From: Rattus norvegicus
Taxonomy: Eukaryota; Chordata; Mammalia; Rodentia; Muridae
Reading direction: 5' to 3'
NCBI RefSeq assembly: GCF_036323735.1
Contig: NC_086020.1
Coordinates: forward strand, 126,904,710-126,968,709
DNA: 64,000 nt
Shown: piece by piece, positions 46,687 to 57,905 of the stretch
How the letters are laid out: every line of letters starts with the position of its first letter
Numbering within the stretch: position 1 is the stretch's first letter
Program-made: the position numbers and the translations under genes
The notes under the pieces: model-generated
Database searches by the model: none
Told to the model about the DNA's origin: nothing
The model's input: only the letters and a program-made list of their open reading frames with translations

Positions 46687-48640
46687 CTAAAAGAAAGAAA
46701 ACAGAGTTTAAAAACTGGCAAATGGTAAATCTGAATGGAATTTTAAAAAAGACTAGCAAATAAAAACTCCGATATCACAGGGAATAGTTGGGAACTACAT
46801 AGTAAGATGGTAGATTTAAAACCAATTATCATGATGACAATCTCTCATCCACTGTCTTAAAAATATTTATCAGAAAGGAAAGAAAAACAGAACTACTCAT
46901 AGCTGAAGAGTGAAGGGCCGAGGAGACGCATGGCTAGTATCAGAGAGCAGGTGCCTCTCAGCCCAGAGAAAGCAGCCACGCAGTGAAAATGTCTACGGAG
47001 GTGAGGAGGGTCTTTCATATAATATCCATCAGAGCTCCAAAACACACCAAGCAAAAACATGACAGAACTGAAAGGAATAATTAGCAAATTATAAATTATA
47101 ATAAATTATAAGTTCAGTACTTCCCTTCACAATGAATAGAACAGCAAAATCAATAACAGTATAGAAGACTTTAGCCAGTTTCACCTAACTGGTTTTATTG
47201 AACACTATCCCAGTTCTAACTGACAACACACTCTTTTCAAGCACAAATGAAGTTACTAATACACAAAATTTCATACAGCAAATCTCAATTTTCCATAAAG
47301 AAAACTCACAACTTGAATGACTTTGTAGGAAAAGTCCACCAAATGTCAGATAAAGAAAAACAGTATTTTGTCAACTCTTTCAGAAAATAGAAGTTTATTC
47401 ACCACTACTCTGTGATGTTTCCAGTCTCCTCTTTGTATGCAAACTAAAAATATGGATGATGAAAAGCAAAGTTAACAGTAAGTATCCCCGACAAATATAG
47501 GCACAAACATTCTCGGCAAAACGAAGGCAAAGCAATGCTTGCAATGTAGAGAACAATGATAAGCCATGAGGAAGCAGAATTCACCTCAGTGGAACAGCAC
47601 CCGTCCCGTATTTTAGAACCTACTAATACCATTGGTGAGATTAATAGAGCAAAGGAGAAAACACACATTATTATCTCAGTAGATAGTAGAAAATACCTTG
47701 ATATAATTTAACCACTCATGGTGACTCTTTCAATTTAGGAACTATAAAAAACTTCTTCAAGATGGTAAAAAACAACCCATAAAACCCATTACTAACACAA
47801 TGCTTAAGAGAAAATGTTTTCATTTGTAAAACAGGAGCATGGTGAAGCACCTGATTTTACCATGATTACACGAGTGGATATGGGCAGTGTATTAAAATTT
47901 AAAAAGTAATGAAAAATCTTATGGTTACAAAATAAAAAATTAGAAGATATTAAAATATCAATTTAAAAGTTGATATAATGAATATGGTACCAGAATATGG
48001 AACAAATTAAAAATGCCAGTTTTGTTTTTATATACCAGCAATAGAAAACTAAAAATAACAATTAAAATATAATGAAAATAGCACCAACATAAATTGTGGA
48101 TCATTTTTTAAACAATATATCAAAAATGAGAACAAGAGAAGAGTGTCCAGAATTACTACCACTGTTCAATATTTTGCTAGGGATTTAGTCAGATCAGTTG
48201 GGCAGGAGAAAAAAGACAACTAAATTGGAAAGAAAATAAATATACAATGTACTCCACCAACTACCGAAGAAGCATTAGAATAAATAACAATTGTTAGCAA
48301 AGTTTCAGGGAATGTGCTGTATACACAAAAGTCAGTCATGCTTCTGCACATTAGTAATAAACAATGAGTCATCATAAAGAAATAATTCAATTTACAAAAT
48401 AAAGAAAAAGAATAAAATGCTTAGCCACATATTTATCTAGGTTTGGGCAAGGTTTTCATGTTGAAAACTCCTAAATAATAACAAGATAAAAAGATTAAGT
48501 CATATCAAGTGGAAAGGTATCTTTTGATAGGTTTGTAGCAAGGCTTCCCTGAGCAACCTTTAGAATCATTTTAATTTCTATCAAAATCTCATTTTTAAAT
48601 TTAGAAATAGAAAAGATAATCTTACATTTTGTTTGAAAAT

Positions 48641-49188
48641 ATCATGTTCTCATTAATTTTTGGATGCCCAAACACCCGCACCTCTCACACTCTGAAACAC
48701 TATTCTGGGTTGTGACATTGATTACATAATGCAGATTAGACCCGGGAAGCAGAAAACAGAAGTAATATAAATGTCTCAAAAGCTTCATCAAGCTTGACGG
48801 CACCCACCTGTGATGAAAGGTTATGAGACTTTTGCATCTGGGAAATGTTGAAGACTCCCATTCAAGGTGCATGAGGAGTCAGCAATGCACACACCCTTTG
48901 AGGCAGGTGAGTGAATCTCCAGCATGTTTCCTTGCAGCACGCATGTAAACGTGTTTGTTTCACCATCCCATGTTTGGATTCTGTGATTTGTGGTCTTAGA
49001 TCACAAAAGAAGAAATGTTTCACAAAGGGAACTCAACACTAATTCCATGGACTTAAGATTGACATATTTGGGATACTCAAGCCAATTATCTACTAGTCAA
49101 AAAAGATTGTCAATATGTTAACAGGGAATGGGTCCTGACTAATATATACAATGTTGGCACCCACTGATTATGCTTCTCAGCAATTTGG
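48641..49188. other. Unique non-coding DNA
   Basis: Nothing recognised. Confidence 0.4.
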
Positions 49189-49224
49189 TGTGTGTGTATG
49201 TGTGTGTGCGTGTGTGTGTGTGTA
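49189..49224 (+). repeat. (TG)n microsatellite
   Basis: About 17 TG units with two interruptions, next to a SINE on the - strand. Confidence 0.95.
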
Positions 49225-49229
49225 AATGC

Positions 49230-49421
49230 AAGTGTTACATTTGTGCAGAGGCCAGGAACATCCACACATATTGTACCTTTCTGTTTCTTTTTTGAGACAA
49301 GGTCTCTCACTGGTGGCACTCAGCATCCAGAAAAGGCATACTGGTCAGTGATCCTCAGGGATCCTTTCTCTTCTGCCTCTCCAGTTTGGGAATTACAAGT
49401 TCATGGTATCAGTGTAGTTTT

Positions 49422-49493
<72 letters not shown>

Positions 49494-49600
49494 TTTTTTT
49501 TTAAAATGTGGATTATGGGGATCCAACTTAGCTCTTCAAACTTGTAAGGAAAGAATTTCATCAGTTCTTCCTTCCAAAGGTACTTCAACTCCTTGTGGTG
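49230..49600 (-). mobile_element. B4-type SINE carrying a (TTTC)n expansion
   Basis: The + strand reads GTGCAGAGGCCAGGAACATC, TTTTTTGAGACAAGGTCTCTC and GTTTGGGAATTACAAGTTC (antisense B1-like body). It is then broken by (TTTC)n at 49418-49502 and resumes with TGTGGATTATGGGGATCC (antisense tRNA-like head). Confidence 0.6.
49418..49502 (+). repeat. (TTTC)n microsatellite, about 80 bp
   Basis: About 19 TTTC units ending in a T run. It is located inside the SINE, between its B1-like body and tRNA-like head. Confidence 0.95.
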
Positions 49601-50087
49601 TTCCGAAATGCAGTGTGGGATGTACCATTAGTCTTAAAGAAAGTGAGTGACTATTGGTCCAATTCAATCCTGCCCTATTGAGCAATTCTAAGCTGCTAGG
49701 AAAGTTTGCTACTGACTAGTTCCTAAATGAAACAGGCATGAAGTAAAGTGATAATTATAAAATATGCAAATTTACCAAGATAAGATCATAACAGAAAGAG
49801 CAGATTCAGATAAGGAAGTCAGAAGGGACACCAGGTTGTAAAACCTAATATGAGATTTGGATGATGTGTTTGAGTTTGTAGGAGGGAGTGTAGAAGAAAG
49901 AGCGTTCTTTGCAGTGTGAATGAAATGCTCTGTGAACTTGATTGACCTCTCATGTGCCTGTAATTGTGTGTTCGAGAAGAGGACAAAGACTCAGGCATGC
50001 AGTCCTCATGCATGATGCTAGGGATTGTGTGTGTATTTTATTAGTTGTGGGAGATAACGAGAGTCTTAGAGTAAAAGGATGACATAT
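49601..50087. other. Unique non-coding DNA
   Basis: Nothing recognised. Confidence 0.4.
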
Positions 50088-50400
50088 TAGCTATTTTCTG
50101 CCACTGTAACCCTGACAAGAAGCAATTTAAGAAAGGACAAGTTTATTCTGTATTACAGTTAGGAGAGAGCCCATAACAGCAGGGGGAGGCATAGATGCAG
50201 GGACATGAGGTGGCAGATCCCTCTGCACCCACAGTTTCTATGGCTTTTCCTTTGTATTCAGTTCAGAAACCTTGTCCATTAGACCGTGCTATTGACATTT
50301 AGAGTGTGTCTTCTCTACTCTGTAAAGCCCTCCCTGGAAAGATCCTTACAGACACATACAGGTATGTTTCTTAGATTGAGTTGAATTGTATAGGATTAAC
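50088..50400 (-). mobile_element. Dispersed rodent repeat, partial and diverged
   Basis: Shows the left-end pattern of the 37272-37690 family in weak form (TATTAGCTATTTTCTGCCACT; ACAAGTTTATTCTGTATTACA). Middle and right end are poorly preserved. Confidence 0.35.
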
Positions 50401-50734
50401 TATCATAGATGGCCTGAAGGAATTTAAATTCCATGACATATTTTGTTGCTAAGAAGAGACAGATATTGGTTGTATTAGAAGTTATAGTAAGAGAAAGAAG
50501 ATCAGTTATGGGATTATTTCAATAACCAAAGTGAGATCTCGTTGATTTCAGCTAGGGCAATGGAGGACATTGTGTGAAAAGACAAGCATGATTTGTGGAG
50601 ACCTCAAGTTCTTGTTCATTTCCACAGAATCAGTGGGTGATTGCTCACTTCTGTCACTGGCATTTGTATCTGAATTTTAGTGACAGCTAGAATCTCACGT
50701 TCTTGTTTCTTCCTTTCTATATTTACTTATTTTT
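50401..50734. other. Unique non-coding DNA
   Basis: Nothing recognised. Confidence 0.4.
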
Positions 50735-50880
50735 TTACTTTTGAGGTTATAATTTAATTACATCATTTCCCCTTTCATTTTCTCCCATCCAACCCTCCCA
50801 TATAAGCTTCCCTACTTTCTTTCAAATTCATAGCCCTTTCCAATTAATTGTTGTTATATACATAGATTATTTAGAGAGAA
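50735..50880 (-). mobile_element. Old L1 3' end (Lx-type)
   Basis: TTTTGAGGTTATAATTTAATT, then TCATTTCCCCTTTCATTTTC and TTTCTTTCAAATTCATAGCC, the antisense of a common old rodent L1 3' terminus. It is a separate copy from the L1 that starts at 50883. Confidence 0.6.
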
Positions 50881-50955
50881 ATATTTTTTCTTTTATTTAT
50901 TCATTTTACATCCTGATCGCAGCCCCCCTTCTGGTTACTCCCTTCCACAATCCCC

Positions 50956-51060
50956 TCTTCTCTTCTCTTCTCTTCTCTTCTCTTCTCTTCTCTTCTCTTC
51001 TCTTCTCTTCTCTTCTCTTCTCTTCTCTTCTCTTCTCTTCTCTTCTCTTCTCTTCTCTTC
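50956..51060 (+). repeat. (TCTTC)21 microsatellite
   Basis: A perfect pentanucleotide run of 105 bp; on the L1 strand it reads GAAGA repeats and sits where rodent L1s carry their purine-rich 3' UTR tract. Confidence 0.95.
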
Positions 51061-52091
51061 TGAGAGAGTGGAAGCCCTCCTGCCCATCTGTCCTGCCCTG
51101 AAACATCAAGTCTGTGGAGAGCTAGGCACATCCTCTCCTATTGAGGTCAGACTAGGCAGCCCAACCAGAAGAATATATCCAGGACTGGCAGCAGTTTTTG
51201 GGATAGCCTCTGCCCCAATTGTTCAGGACCCTCATGAAGACCAAGCTGCACATCTGCTACATATGTATGTGTGAGGGGTTGGTCCAGCCTGTTTATGCTC
51301 TTTGGTTGGTGATTCAGTCTCTGATAACTTCTAAAGGTCCAGGTCCAGGTTAGTTGACTCTGTTGGTTTTTCTTTGGGAGTTTCTATCTCCTTTGGAGTC
51401 CACAACCCTTCCCTCAACTCTTTCACAAGAGTCCTTAAGCACCATCTATTGGCTCTTGGTGTCTCTGTCTGCAGCTGCTGGTTGGCACCTCTCAGAGGAC
51501 AACCTGTCTGCAAGCATAACAGAGTGTCATCAATAGTGTCTGGGATTGGTGCTTGCCCAATAATTGTAAATAGTAGGGCAGATAAATAATTGTATCTAGT
51601 AGGGCTGGTTATTCCTTGGGCATTTCCTCGGTCTCCGCTTCATCCTCCATCCTGGCATTTCTTATAGACAGGATATATTTTTGGGGAGGAAGTTTTGTGA
51701 ATGGATTGGTGTTCCACTGGTTGAAGATCCATTGTGGTTCCTGCCTTGATATAGAGCATAGCCTCTCCAGGATCCACATGCCTAATGCTGGATCCATATG
51801 TCATAGCTAATATGACACCCATAGGTTCTTGTGTGCCTCCCCTATCCCAGGTCTCTGGCACATCCTCAAGATGCCCCCTCCATCTCACCCCTGCCAGTTG
51901 AAGATTTCCATTCATTCTCATGGCAATCTGGCCATCTCTCCTATCCCTTTTCACACCTGATCCTGAACCACCCCCATTTCCCTCCCCATCCATTCTCTCA
52001 TCCATTTCCCTCCTGCATCTTCCTCCTAAGAGTGTTTTATTCCCCATTCTAAGTGAGATTCAAGTATTCTTGCTTGGGCTTTCCTTCTTGT

Positions 52092-53515
52092 CTACCTTCT
52101 TTGGGTCTGTGGAGTACTGGAGGGTATTCTGTGTTTTGTGGCTAATATCCACTTAGAAGTGAGTACATAATATGCATGATTTTTGATCTGGGTTACCTCA
52201 CTCATTATGATATTCATTAGTTCTATCCATTTGCCTGCAACATTCATATGTCTTTGTTTTAAATGACTGAATAGTATTCCATTGTGTAGATGCATGGGAT
52301 TTTCTTTACCCATTTTTTCAGTAGATGAACATATACGTTGTTTCCAGTTCCTGGCTATTACGAATACAGCTCCTATGAACACAGTTGAGCAAGTGTCTCT
52401 GTGGTATAGTGGGGCATCTTTTGGGTATATGCCCAGGAATGGTATAACTAGTTCCTGAATTAGAACTTTTCTAGTTTTCTGAGAAACGACCAAATTGATT
52501 TCCACAGTGGTGGTAAAAGTTTGCACTCCCACCAGCAATGCAGGAATGCTCGCCAGCATATGCTGTACTTGAGTTTTTTTCTTTTTTCTTTTTTCTTTTT
52601 ATCTAAGCCATTATGACCTGTGCAAGATGGAATCTCAGAATTGCTTTGATTTGCATTTCCCTGATAGCTAAGGACTTTGAGCATTTCTTTAAGTGCTTCT
52701 TGTCCATCTGAAATTCCACTGTTCAGAATTCTTTGTTTAGTTCTGTACCTGATTTTAAAATTGGGTTATTCGGGTTGGTGTGTAATTTCTTGAGTTGTTC
52801 ATAAATTTTAGATGTTAGTCCTCTTTCAGATGTAGGATTGGTGAAGCTCCTTCCCAAATCTGTAGACCTCCAAATTGTCTTATTGACAGTGTCCTTTGTC
52901 TTACAGAAGTTTTTCAGTTCCATGAGGTCCTATTTATTAATTCTTGATCTTAGAGCCCGAGTCATTGGTGTTCTGTTCAGGATATTGTCTCCTGTACCAA
53001 TGTGCTCAAGAGTGTTTCCTACTTTCTCTTCTATCAGATTTAGTGTATCTAGTTTTACATTGAGGTCTTTGATCCACTTGGACTTGAGTTTTATGCAGGA
53101 TGATAGATATGGATTTATTTGCATTCTTCTACATGCAGACATCCACTTAGACCAGCACAATTTGTTGAAGATGTTTTCTGTTTTCCATTGTATGGTTTTG
53201 CCTTCTTTGTCAGAAATCAAGTGTCCATAGGTGTGATTATTTCAGGGTCTTTGATTCAATTCCATTGATCAATGTGTCTGTTCCTATATCAACTCCAGGC
53301 TGGTTTTATAAGTATTGCTCTGTAGTACAGCTTGACGTTAGGGACGGTGATACCTCCACAAGTTCTTATATTGTTCAGGATTGTTTTTAGTTATGTTGGT
53401 TTTTTTGTTTTTCCATATGAAGTTGAGCATTGCTCTTTCCAGGTCTGTAAAGACCTTGAATTTTGGTGGGAATTGGGTTGAATCCACAAGTTGCTTTTGG
53501 TAAGATGACCATTCT
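52092..53515 (-). pseudogene. L1 ORF2 C-terminal half, decayed
   Basis: Fragments in different frames encode the region after the polymerase core: a KMVILPKA-like start near 53510, KSKWIKDLN near 53080, FCKTKDTVNKT near 52900, and the C-terminal YPKDAPLYHRDTCST part near 52430. Several frameshifts and stops separate them. It is a relic of the retrotransposon reverse-transcriptase protein and cannot be translated as one product. Confidence 0.8.
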
Positions 53516-53524
53516 TCTATCTGT

Positions 53525-54120
53525 TGAGGCTTGCTTTGTGGCTATGTCATCAGTTTTGGAGAAGGATCCACGAGGTGCTAAGAAGAAGGTATATCTTTTG
53601 TCTTTGAGTGAAATATTCTATAGATGTCTGCTAGGTCCATTTGATTCATAATGATAGTTAGTTTCATTATTTCTCTGTTTAGTTTTTGTCTGAAAGACCG
53701 GTCAATTTGTAAGAGTGGGGTGCTGTAGTTTTCTGTTATTAATGTATGGGGATCAATGTATGATTTAAGTTTTGGCAGTGTTTCCTTACAAATGTAGGTG
53801 CCCTTGTGTTTGAGGCATAGATGTTAAGAGTTGATATTATCTTAGTATATTTTTTCTTTGATGAGTATGAAGTGTCCTTCCCTGTTTATTTTGATTGATT
53901 TTGGTTGGAAGTCAAATAAATGGCTATTTCAGTTTGCTTCTTGTGTCCATTTGCTTGGCAAACTTGTTTCCAGCCCTTTGCTCTGGGGTAATGTCTGTTT
54001 ATTGCTGAGGTGAACATTTTGTATGCAGCAGAATGATGGATCCTGTTTTCACATCTATTCTATTAGCTTATGTCTTTTTATTCAGTAATTGAGTCTACTG
54101 ATATTGGGAGATATTAATGA
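53525..54120 (-). pseudogene. L1 ORF2 endonuclease part, decayed
   Basis: Antisense endonuclease sequence: the region corresponding to FFSAPHGTFSKIDH near 53560, TPLLQIDRSF near 53705, and the N-terminal part up to about 54110. It is fused directly to sequence from beyond the polymerase core, so the finger/palm region is missing. Confidence 0.7.
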
Positions 54121-54165
54121 CCAGTAATTGTAATTTCCTGTGATTTTGATATTGATGATGATGAT

Positions 54166-54166
<1 letters not shown>

Positions 54167-54209
<43 letters not shown>
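54167..54209 (+). repeat. (TG)n microsatellite
   Basis: About 21 TG units inside the L1, preceded by a short GATGAT run. Confidence 0.95.
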
Positions 54210-54211
<2 letters not shown>

Positions 54212-54399
54212 TCCCTTGTTTTTGTGAGTATGGAGTCACTTATTTCTTCTGATCTGGAATGTAGATTTCTTCATTGGGTTGGTGTTTTTCTTTTACTATT
54301 TTTTAGTATTTGTTTAAATTTGCATTTGTCTTGGAATATCTTGTTTTCTCCCTCGATTGTGACTGAGAGTTTTGTTGGGTATAGTAGTCTAGATTGGTA

Positions 54400-55150
54400 C
54401 CTGTGATCCTTTAGAGGTTGCAAGATATCTGTCCAGGCTCTTCTAGCTTTCAGGGTCTCTGTTAAGAAGTCAGGTTAATTCTGATAGGTTTGGCTTTGGA
54501 TGTTACTTGGCCTTTCCTCCTTGCTTCTTTTAATATTCTATTTTTGATTGCTGTTTTGTAAATTTTGTGTTTTGATTATTATGTGGTGGGAGGATTTTCC
54601 TTTTTGGTCCAGTCTAATTGGTGTTCTATTTCTTCAAATTGGGTATGTTTTCCTCTATAATCTTGTTGAAAATATTTTCTGGTCTTTGAACTAGAACTCT
54701 TCACCTTCTTCTATTCCTCAATTCTTGGTTAGGTCTTTTCATGGTATTCCAGATTTCCTGGATGTTTTGTGTCAGGAATTTATTAAATTTAACATTTTCT
54801 TTTACTTATGTATCATTTTCTTCTATTGTATCTTCTACAGCTGAGAATCTCTTTTCCATCTCCTATATTCTGTTGGTGATGCTTGCATCTGTTGTTCCTG
54901 TTCTCTTCCCTAGGTTTTCCACCTCCACGATTTCTTCAGTTTGTGTTTTCTTTATTGCTTCTATTTTCCTTTTATGGTCTTGGATTTTTTTATTTCCTTC
55001 AGCTGTTTAATTGTATTTTCCAGTATTTCTTTAAGGGATTTATTTGTTTCCTCTTTAAGTGCCTCTTACCTGTTTGATTGTGTTTTCCTGTATTTCTTTA
55101 AGGGATTTATTAATTTTCTCTTTAAAGGCCTCTATCACGTTTATAAGATT
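54400..55150 (-). pseudogene. L1 ORF1, decayed
   Basis: Antisense of ORF1. The C-terminal domain lies near 54420-54520, the RRM-like region near 54530-54720, and the coiled coil near 54740-55140. Reading frames are broken. A segment of about 66 bp of the coiled coil is present twice (starting 55006 and 55073). Confidence 0.7.
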
Positions 55151-55237
55151 TGATTTAGTTGTGCTAGATTATCCAGGGTTAACCATAGTGGGGCAGCTGT
55201 GCTTTGTCATATTTCCCTGGCTTTTGTTGATTTTGTT

Positions 55238-55458
55238 TTGTGGAGAGGGCTCAACAGTTAAAAGAACTCACTGTACTTCCAAAGGACCCACATTCAGCTC
55301 CTAGCACTCCCATTAGTGATCTCACAACTGCCTATGACTCCAGCTCCTGGAAACCCTGTATCTTTGACCTCCACAGACACAAGCACTCAAGTGCCCATGC
55401 CCACATACAGACACCTACATCTACACATAATTTTAAATAAATATAACAAATAAAAAAG
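55238..55458 (+). mobile_element. B2/B3 SINE
   Basis: Starts at a diverged head (GTGGAGAGGGCTCAACAGTTA), continues with TTCCAAAGGACCCACATTCAG, ACTGCCTATGACTCCAGCTCC and TTTGACCTCCACAGACAC, and ends in an A-rich TTTTAAATAAATATAAC tail. It abuts the 5' edge of the L1 on its left. Confidence 0.8.
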
Positions 55459-56679
55459 ATTATATCATCACAAAATATAAATAACATTACAATAATACAA
55501 ATACTGGAACATAAAAACATCAAACATATAAATACTTAAAATTATTGTGTTACAAGTAAAAATATAAAACCTCATTATGTCCTAATTATGAGTTCTTTGG
55601 AAGCATAGGAAGGTTTTTGACTTTTCTATCTCTGTATCCCAATTGTGTCAGGCGGTATGAGCAGGGCATCTTCCTCTTCAGCTGTGAGTAAAGAGAAAGC
55701 ACAGCTATTATTAAACCCAACCTCAGAAATATGTCTTCTCCAGACCAGTTGCCTTTGAGCAATCAAGAAACATGTTGACCTACATTTTCTTGCTTCTCAC
55801 TTTGTGATTGTCATACAGACAATGTGTCCTTCCACAGGGCAGACAAACTGCAAAGAAGACTTCCTCCTCATGCGCTGACACCTGATGGGTACAAAGCATT
55901 TAAAATTAAATGGCTGTTGTGAAAGAAAAGATTCCAAATTAAAACCCACATTGAGCATAGATTTAGATAGTAACCTACACTGATTTGTACTTTATAGTAT
56001 GTGTCGTGACGACTGTAACCAATGTTTCTTGGTTTTATTTAACAGGATAGCAGATTCTCATGTGTGAGAATTTATTTTGCATCTCTCTCCAGGGCACAGT
56101 TGCTTTCCTCTCGAAACTAAATTCAGGTGTACCCTGGGATTTCTTTGACTTAAAAGGCTCCAGTGTGTTTAAAATTTTTATAGCTTCTGCTAGAATTTTA
56201 GGATTCTCTGAGATGTAAGTCTCTGATTCTGGTCTTCGTGTCTGTGAGTTTTTTCCCTGTTAGAAGAACAGCACCCAGTCTCAGACTGCCCTTCAGTGAC
56301 AGGTCTGCACTGAGGAGTAACGATAATGTTTAAGAAATACAGGCTTCTGTAGATGAAATACACTTTTTTGCTTCAGACAGTGGTGACTGAGGTGACACTT
56401 TCTGGTTATAAAAATTGAATCAAACATATTTATCAAGATAGTTTTTCATTTTCCTTTGTGAATGCTTTCCATATGTTTCACAGAACAAGCACATGCATAA
56501 CTTCTTAGAACATCTTACAGTTACAATTGGGTGAACATGATATAGTTGGAGTTTCGTAACAGTTAATTTACCAGTGTTGGCAGAAAGGACCCCCCCAAAC
56601 TATTTGTCATATTTAATAATAGTAGTGTATTAACAGACTAAAGTCTTCTAGATAATTTAATCCTCTCCTATCCTCGACA
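55459..56679. other. Unique non-coding DNA
   Basis: No gene or clear transposon. Confidence 0.45.
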
Positions 56680-56695
56680 GAAATTCTGTCTTTCC

Positions 56696-57016
56696 ATGGC
56701 AATGCTGTTATTTGGTGTTAAGAGCAAACTATTTAATGACTTCCTGAAGTGTGAGGCACCAATTGTGGGTCTTGCCCATGCGTTTCGAGTCATCACTGCT
56801 GGTATTTTCTGCATGAGTCCCATGCTTTATTTCACTTGCGCCAGACAAGGCTGTGTTTCTTTACATCCCGAAAACCAAGAGGTTTTATTTTTCTTTGTTT
56901 GCTTTGTTTTGGTTGGTTGTTGTTATTTAGCAAAGCGTGATGCATACGAGCTGGAGGTTATAGGCATCTGTCAGGTATTAAGTCCAGCTGGTGGCTGTCC
57001 CAACTTCCATATCTAA
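56696..57016 (+). CDS. Hypothetical 106-codon open frame, probably not a gene
   Basis: The longest ATG-started frame in apparently single-copy DNA of this window. It starts in a fair context (TTTCCATGGC) about 16 bp after a splice-acceptor-like TCCTATCCTCGACAG, and ends at a stop at 57014-57016. The product would hold two hydrophobic stretches, the clearer one being FFFVCFVLVGCCYLA. I recognise no family, and a frame of this length can arise by chance in 64 kb. A GT donor-like CAGGTATTAAG lies inside the frame near 56974. Confidence 0.15.
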   Translation: MAMLLFGVKSKLFNDFLKCEAPIVGLAHAFRVITAGIFCMSPMLYFTCARQGCVSLHPENQEVLFFFVCFVLVGCCYLAKRDAYELEVIGICQVLSPAGGCPNFHI

Positions 57017-57825
57017 TTGATATACACGAGTGGTAATTTACTAAAGATTCTGAGCACTGTCCACCTTGAATAGGCTTACAGTAAAATATTTTGAAAATAT
57101 TTTGTTTATAGTTTACATGTTTTCTTCAGGATGGAGGAAATATTTTTCCTAGTCTGAAAGAACTGAGGTATTTTAAAGAGTGAAATATTTGGAGGGGGTT
57201 GTTTACTATGAGTATCAGCATCAATTAATTTTTTGATGGACATATCGGTCATAAGATAAAGAAAATTGTATGTGAGTAGTTTTTAAATGTCCAAATATAT
57301 GGAAACAAGAAAATAAGTACCTAAAAAGAAAGGTAGATCTTTAATGAGAATAAACCAAAGGAGAAATAAAAATCACATTTCAATCCTTCTGTTCACAGCC
57401 CAGTTGTCTTCAGTGCTGGGTTAACAAAGTCTGATTTGTTTTGTTTTTAATAAAATGTCTGTACTGAACCTGTAAAATAGTTTAGATCATTAAATAGCAT
57501 TATCATACTTAATAACATCATCAAATATTTATTGAGTTTCTTGCATAATTCTTGGCATATGGGAACCATTAAACAAATGATTCTTGAATTCATTAAATTA
57601 TATTGAATAAAATTAATTTTTAATATGGAAAGATAGCACTGAGCTATGTTCAGAGCAAAGTGCAAACAATGCATCTAAAATTAAAAATCTGCCACGTCTG
57701 CCTGTTTACTCTAGACTACATTCTATTCTAAACAGTTCTGTTTTGGATTCAAATGCTGTCCATTTTTATTCTTAACTCAGACTTTAAAGAAAGGCATAAA
57801 AACTGTAGCCCTGTTAAGCCTAATA
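57017..57825. other. AT-rich non-coding DNA
   Basis: No gene or repeat recognised. Confidence 0.4.
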
Positions 57826-57905
57826 CTCATTATGTAGCCTAGATTAGCCTTAAATACATGACATTCCACCTGCTTCAACCTTCCCTGGGCAACCATGCTT
57901 GGCTT
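57826..57905 (-). mobile_element. B1-like SINE, diverged
   Basis: ATTATGTAGCCTAGATTAGCC, then CACCTGCTTCAACCTTCCC and GCAACCATGCTTGGCTTT, the antisense of a B1 body. Its tail is not clear. Confidence 0.55.

Larger units (their letters stand above)
43700..48640 (+). mobile_element. Ancient L1M, split by later insertions
   Basis: Successive pieces match, in order, an old mammalian L1 on the + strand: leader/ORF1-like A-rich sequence (43700-44095 and 44441-44867), the ORF2 start (TAAGATGGTAGATTTAAAACC near 46803), endonuclease parts (ATGACAGAACTGAAAGG near 47059; TTCACAATGAATAGAACAGC near 47127), then reverse-transcriptase parts (ATTATCTCAGTAGATAG near 47669; AAGAGTGTCCAGAATTACTA near 48138; CAAAGTTTCAGGGAATGTGC near 48298). 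All frames are closed. A URR1-like element, a B3 SINE, an Lx-type L1 3' end and a TG array interrupt it. Part of the region before the finger domain is deleted around 47390-47480. The alignment was done by eye. Confidence 0.6.
50883..55232 (-). mobile_element. Rodent L1 with ORF1, ORF2 parts and 3' UTR
   Basis: Reading the - strand from right to left: ORF1 (about 55230-54400), the intergenic part and ORF2 endonuclease (about 54300-53530), an internal deletion, the ORF2 part after the polymerase core (about 53515-52100) and the 3' UTR (52090-50883). Recognisable pieces are an ORF1 coiled coil, endonuclease sequence around the antisense of STPLLQIDRSF (near 53705), and ORF2 C-terminal sequence including KSKWIKDL (near 53080). 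All frames carry stops and indels. Simple repeats have grown in the 3' UTR (50956-51060) and between ORF2 and ORF1 (54167-54209). Confidence 0.85.

Noticed and set aside
46158..46763. Open frames of 85-187 codons encoding His-Thr or Cys-Val repeats
   Set aside because: They are products of the TG/CA array, equally open on both strands.
49601..50087. A coding exon near 49819-50013
   Set aside because: A short frame without splice signals or known motifs.
50901..51131. Arg-Glu-Lys repeat protein on the - strand
   Set aside because: It is a reading of the (TCTTC)21 microsatellite.
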